Source: Betaproteobacteria bacterium (GTDB taxonomy: Bacteria > Pseudomonadota > Gammaproteobacteria > Burkholderiales > Usitatibacteraceae). Taken from it: a DNA stretch of 5,620 nt. Each line of letters opens with the position of its first letter. The stretch's first letter is position 1. The notes beneath the pieces are model-generated. The model was not told the DNA's origin. It was given only the letters and a program-made list of their open reading frames with translations, and made no database searches. The position numbers were made by a program, and so were the translations under genes. The DNA lies in contig JANYFH010000146.1 of the NCBI GenBank assembly GCA_025362705.1, forward strand, positions 1 through 5,620, in the 5' to 3' direction. Shown in pieces: positions 5,201 through 5,620 of the stretch.

Positions 5201-5620
5201 ATGACGACATCTCAAAACCCCCGCATCGCGCTCGGTACTTTCATGCTCGAATCCAACGCCCATTCGCCGGTCGCGACGCGTGAAGAGTTTGCACAAAATT
5301 ATCTCGAATTCGGCGACGCAATGGCGCGTGACTGGCAAACCGAACATCCACGCGGCGCCAAGTGCATGTCCGGCTTTATCGGCGGCATGAACGCCGGGGC
5401 GGCATGGGTGCCGCTGCCGCTGATGGGCACGATGGTCGGCGCCAGTGGCCCGATCGATCAGGCTTTTTTCGATGAAGTGGTACGCGAGATGAGTGCGCGT
5501 TTGCAGGCTGTACTGCCGGTAGACGGCGTGTTTCTATCGCTGCACGGTGGCGCTATCGCCACGGTGGAAGCGGACCCGGAGGGCACGTTGCTTGCGGCCG
5601 TGCGAAATATCGTCGGTGCC
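5201..5620 (+). CDS. M81/MlrC-family metallopeptidase (partial, N-terminal 140 residues)
   Basis: This is the start of an MlrC-like protein, cut by the right edge; full-length members are about 480-500 residues. MlrC was described in microcystin degradation, where it hydrolyses small linear peptides, but most homologues in bacteria without that pathway have unknown substrates. The fragment shows the N-terminal family signature RIALGTFMLESNAHSP (8-23), where most relatives have a glutamate and asparagine at the same places. It also has IGGMNAGAAWVPLPLM (60-75) and the conserved core VDGVFLSLHGGAIATVEADP (107-126) followed by EG, which includes the aspartate and histidine of the usual DGLLLxLHGAM motif. 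The ATG at 5201 is chosen as the first start giving this domain; no Shine-Dalgarno precedes it. It is divergent from the peptide-binding-protein gene with 79 bases between. The pairing with a peptide importer suggests it acts on an imported peptide-like compound in the cytoplasm, which is an inference. Confidence 0.9.
   Translation, partial: MTTSQNPRIALGTFMLESNAHSPVATREEFAQNYLEFGDAMARDWQTEHPRGAKCMSGFIGGMNAGAAWVPLPLMGTMVGASGPIDQAFFDEVVREMSARLQAVLPVDGVFLSLHGGAIATVEADPEGTLLAAVRNIVGA

Noticed and set aside
4537..5283. Long plus-strand open frame (248 codons) opposite the binding-protein gene
   Set aside because: It is antisense to a clear family 5 binding protein, including its signal peptide, and runs into the MlrC-like start. 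The product resembles no family I know and has an Arg/His/Cys-rich composition typical of shadow frames.
1..5620. Search for insertion sequences, tRNA or rRNA genes, CRISPR arrays, integrase sites or toxin-antitoxin pairs
   Set aside because: I saw no transposase-like frame, terminal inverted repeats with direct repeats, cloverleaf, regularly spaced repeats or small paired frames. The window is fully accounted for by metabolic and housekeeping-type genes.

Overview
The window reads as ordinary proteobacterial chromosome: five or six tightly packed genes, moderate GC, and no mobile-element, RNA-gene or CRISPR signal. A betaproteobacterium (Burkholderiales-like) is my best guess. This rests on an unquantified sense of similarity for the c-type cytochrome and the peptide-transport/MlrC neighbourhood, so it is tentative.

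Layout. Positions 1-328 (minus) hold the N-terminal part of a DppC-type permease, which continues past the left edge. It overlaps by one base (TAATG) the end of a DppB-type permease at 328-1314 (minus). A 149-base divergent intergenic region (1315-1463) with several short inverted repeats follows. On the plus strand come an RsmH/MraW-family methyltransferase (1464-2516) with an N-terminal extension and, 58 bases later, a secreted diheme cytochrome c (2575-3543). That gene ends six bases from the end of a convergent gene for a family 5 (DppA/OppA-type) periplasmic peptide-binding protein (3550-5121, minus). The binding-protein gene has a good sigma-70-like promoter and a clear ribosome binding site. 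A 79-base divergent region then leads to the start of an M81/MlrC-family metallopeptidase (5201-5620, plus), cut by the right edge.

How the genes fit together. The binding protein and the two permeases are components of a peptide/nickel-type ABC importer. The ATPases would be expected beyond the left edge, downstream of the DppC gene. The MlrC-like enzyme is a plausible intracellular processing partner for an imported peptide. The binding-protein gene is separated from the permease genes by two unrelated plus-strand genes, the methyltransferase and the cytochrome. The transporter locus therefore looks interrupted, or at least split into two transcription units.

I found no convincing novel system. 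The points most worth a second look are the RsmH-like paralogue outside any cell-division cluster, the split transporter locus, the partnerless diheme cytochrome, and two genes whose starts lack a Shine-Dalgarno sequence but have -10-like sequences just upstream, which suggests very short or absent leaders.
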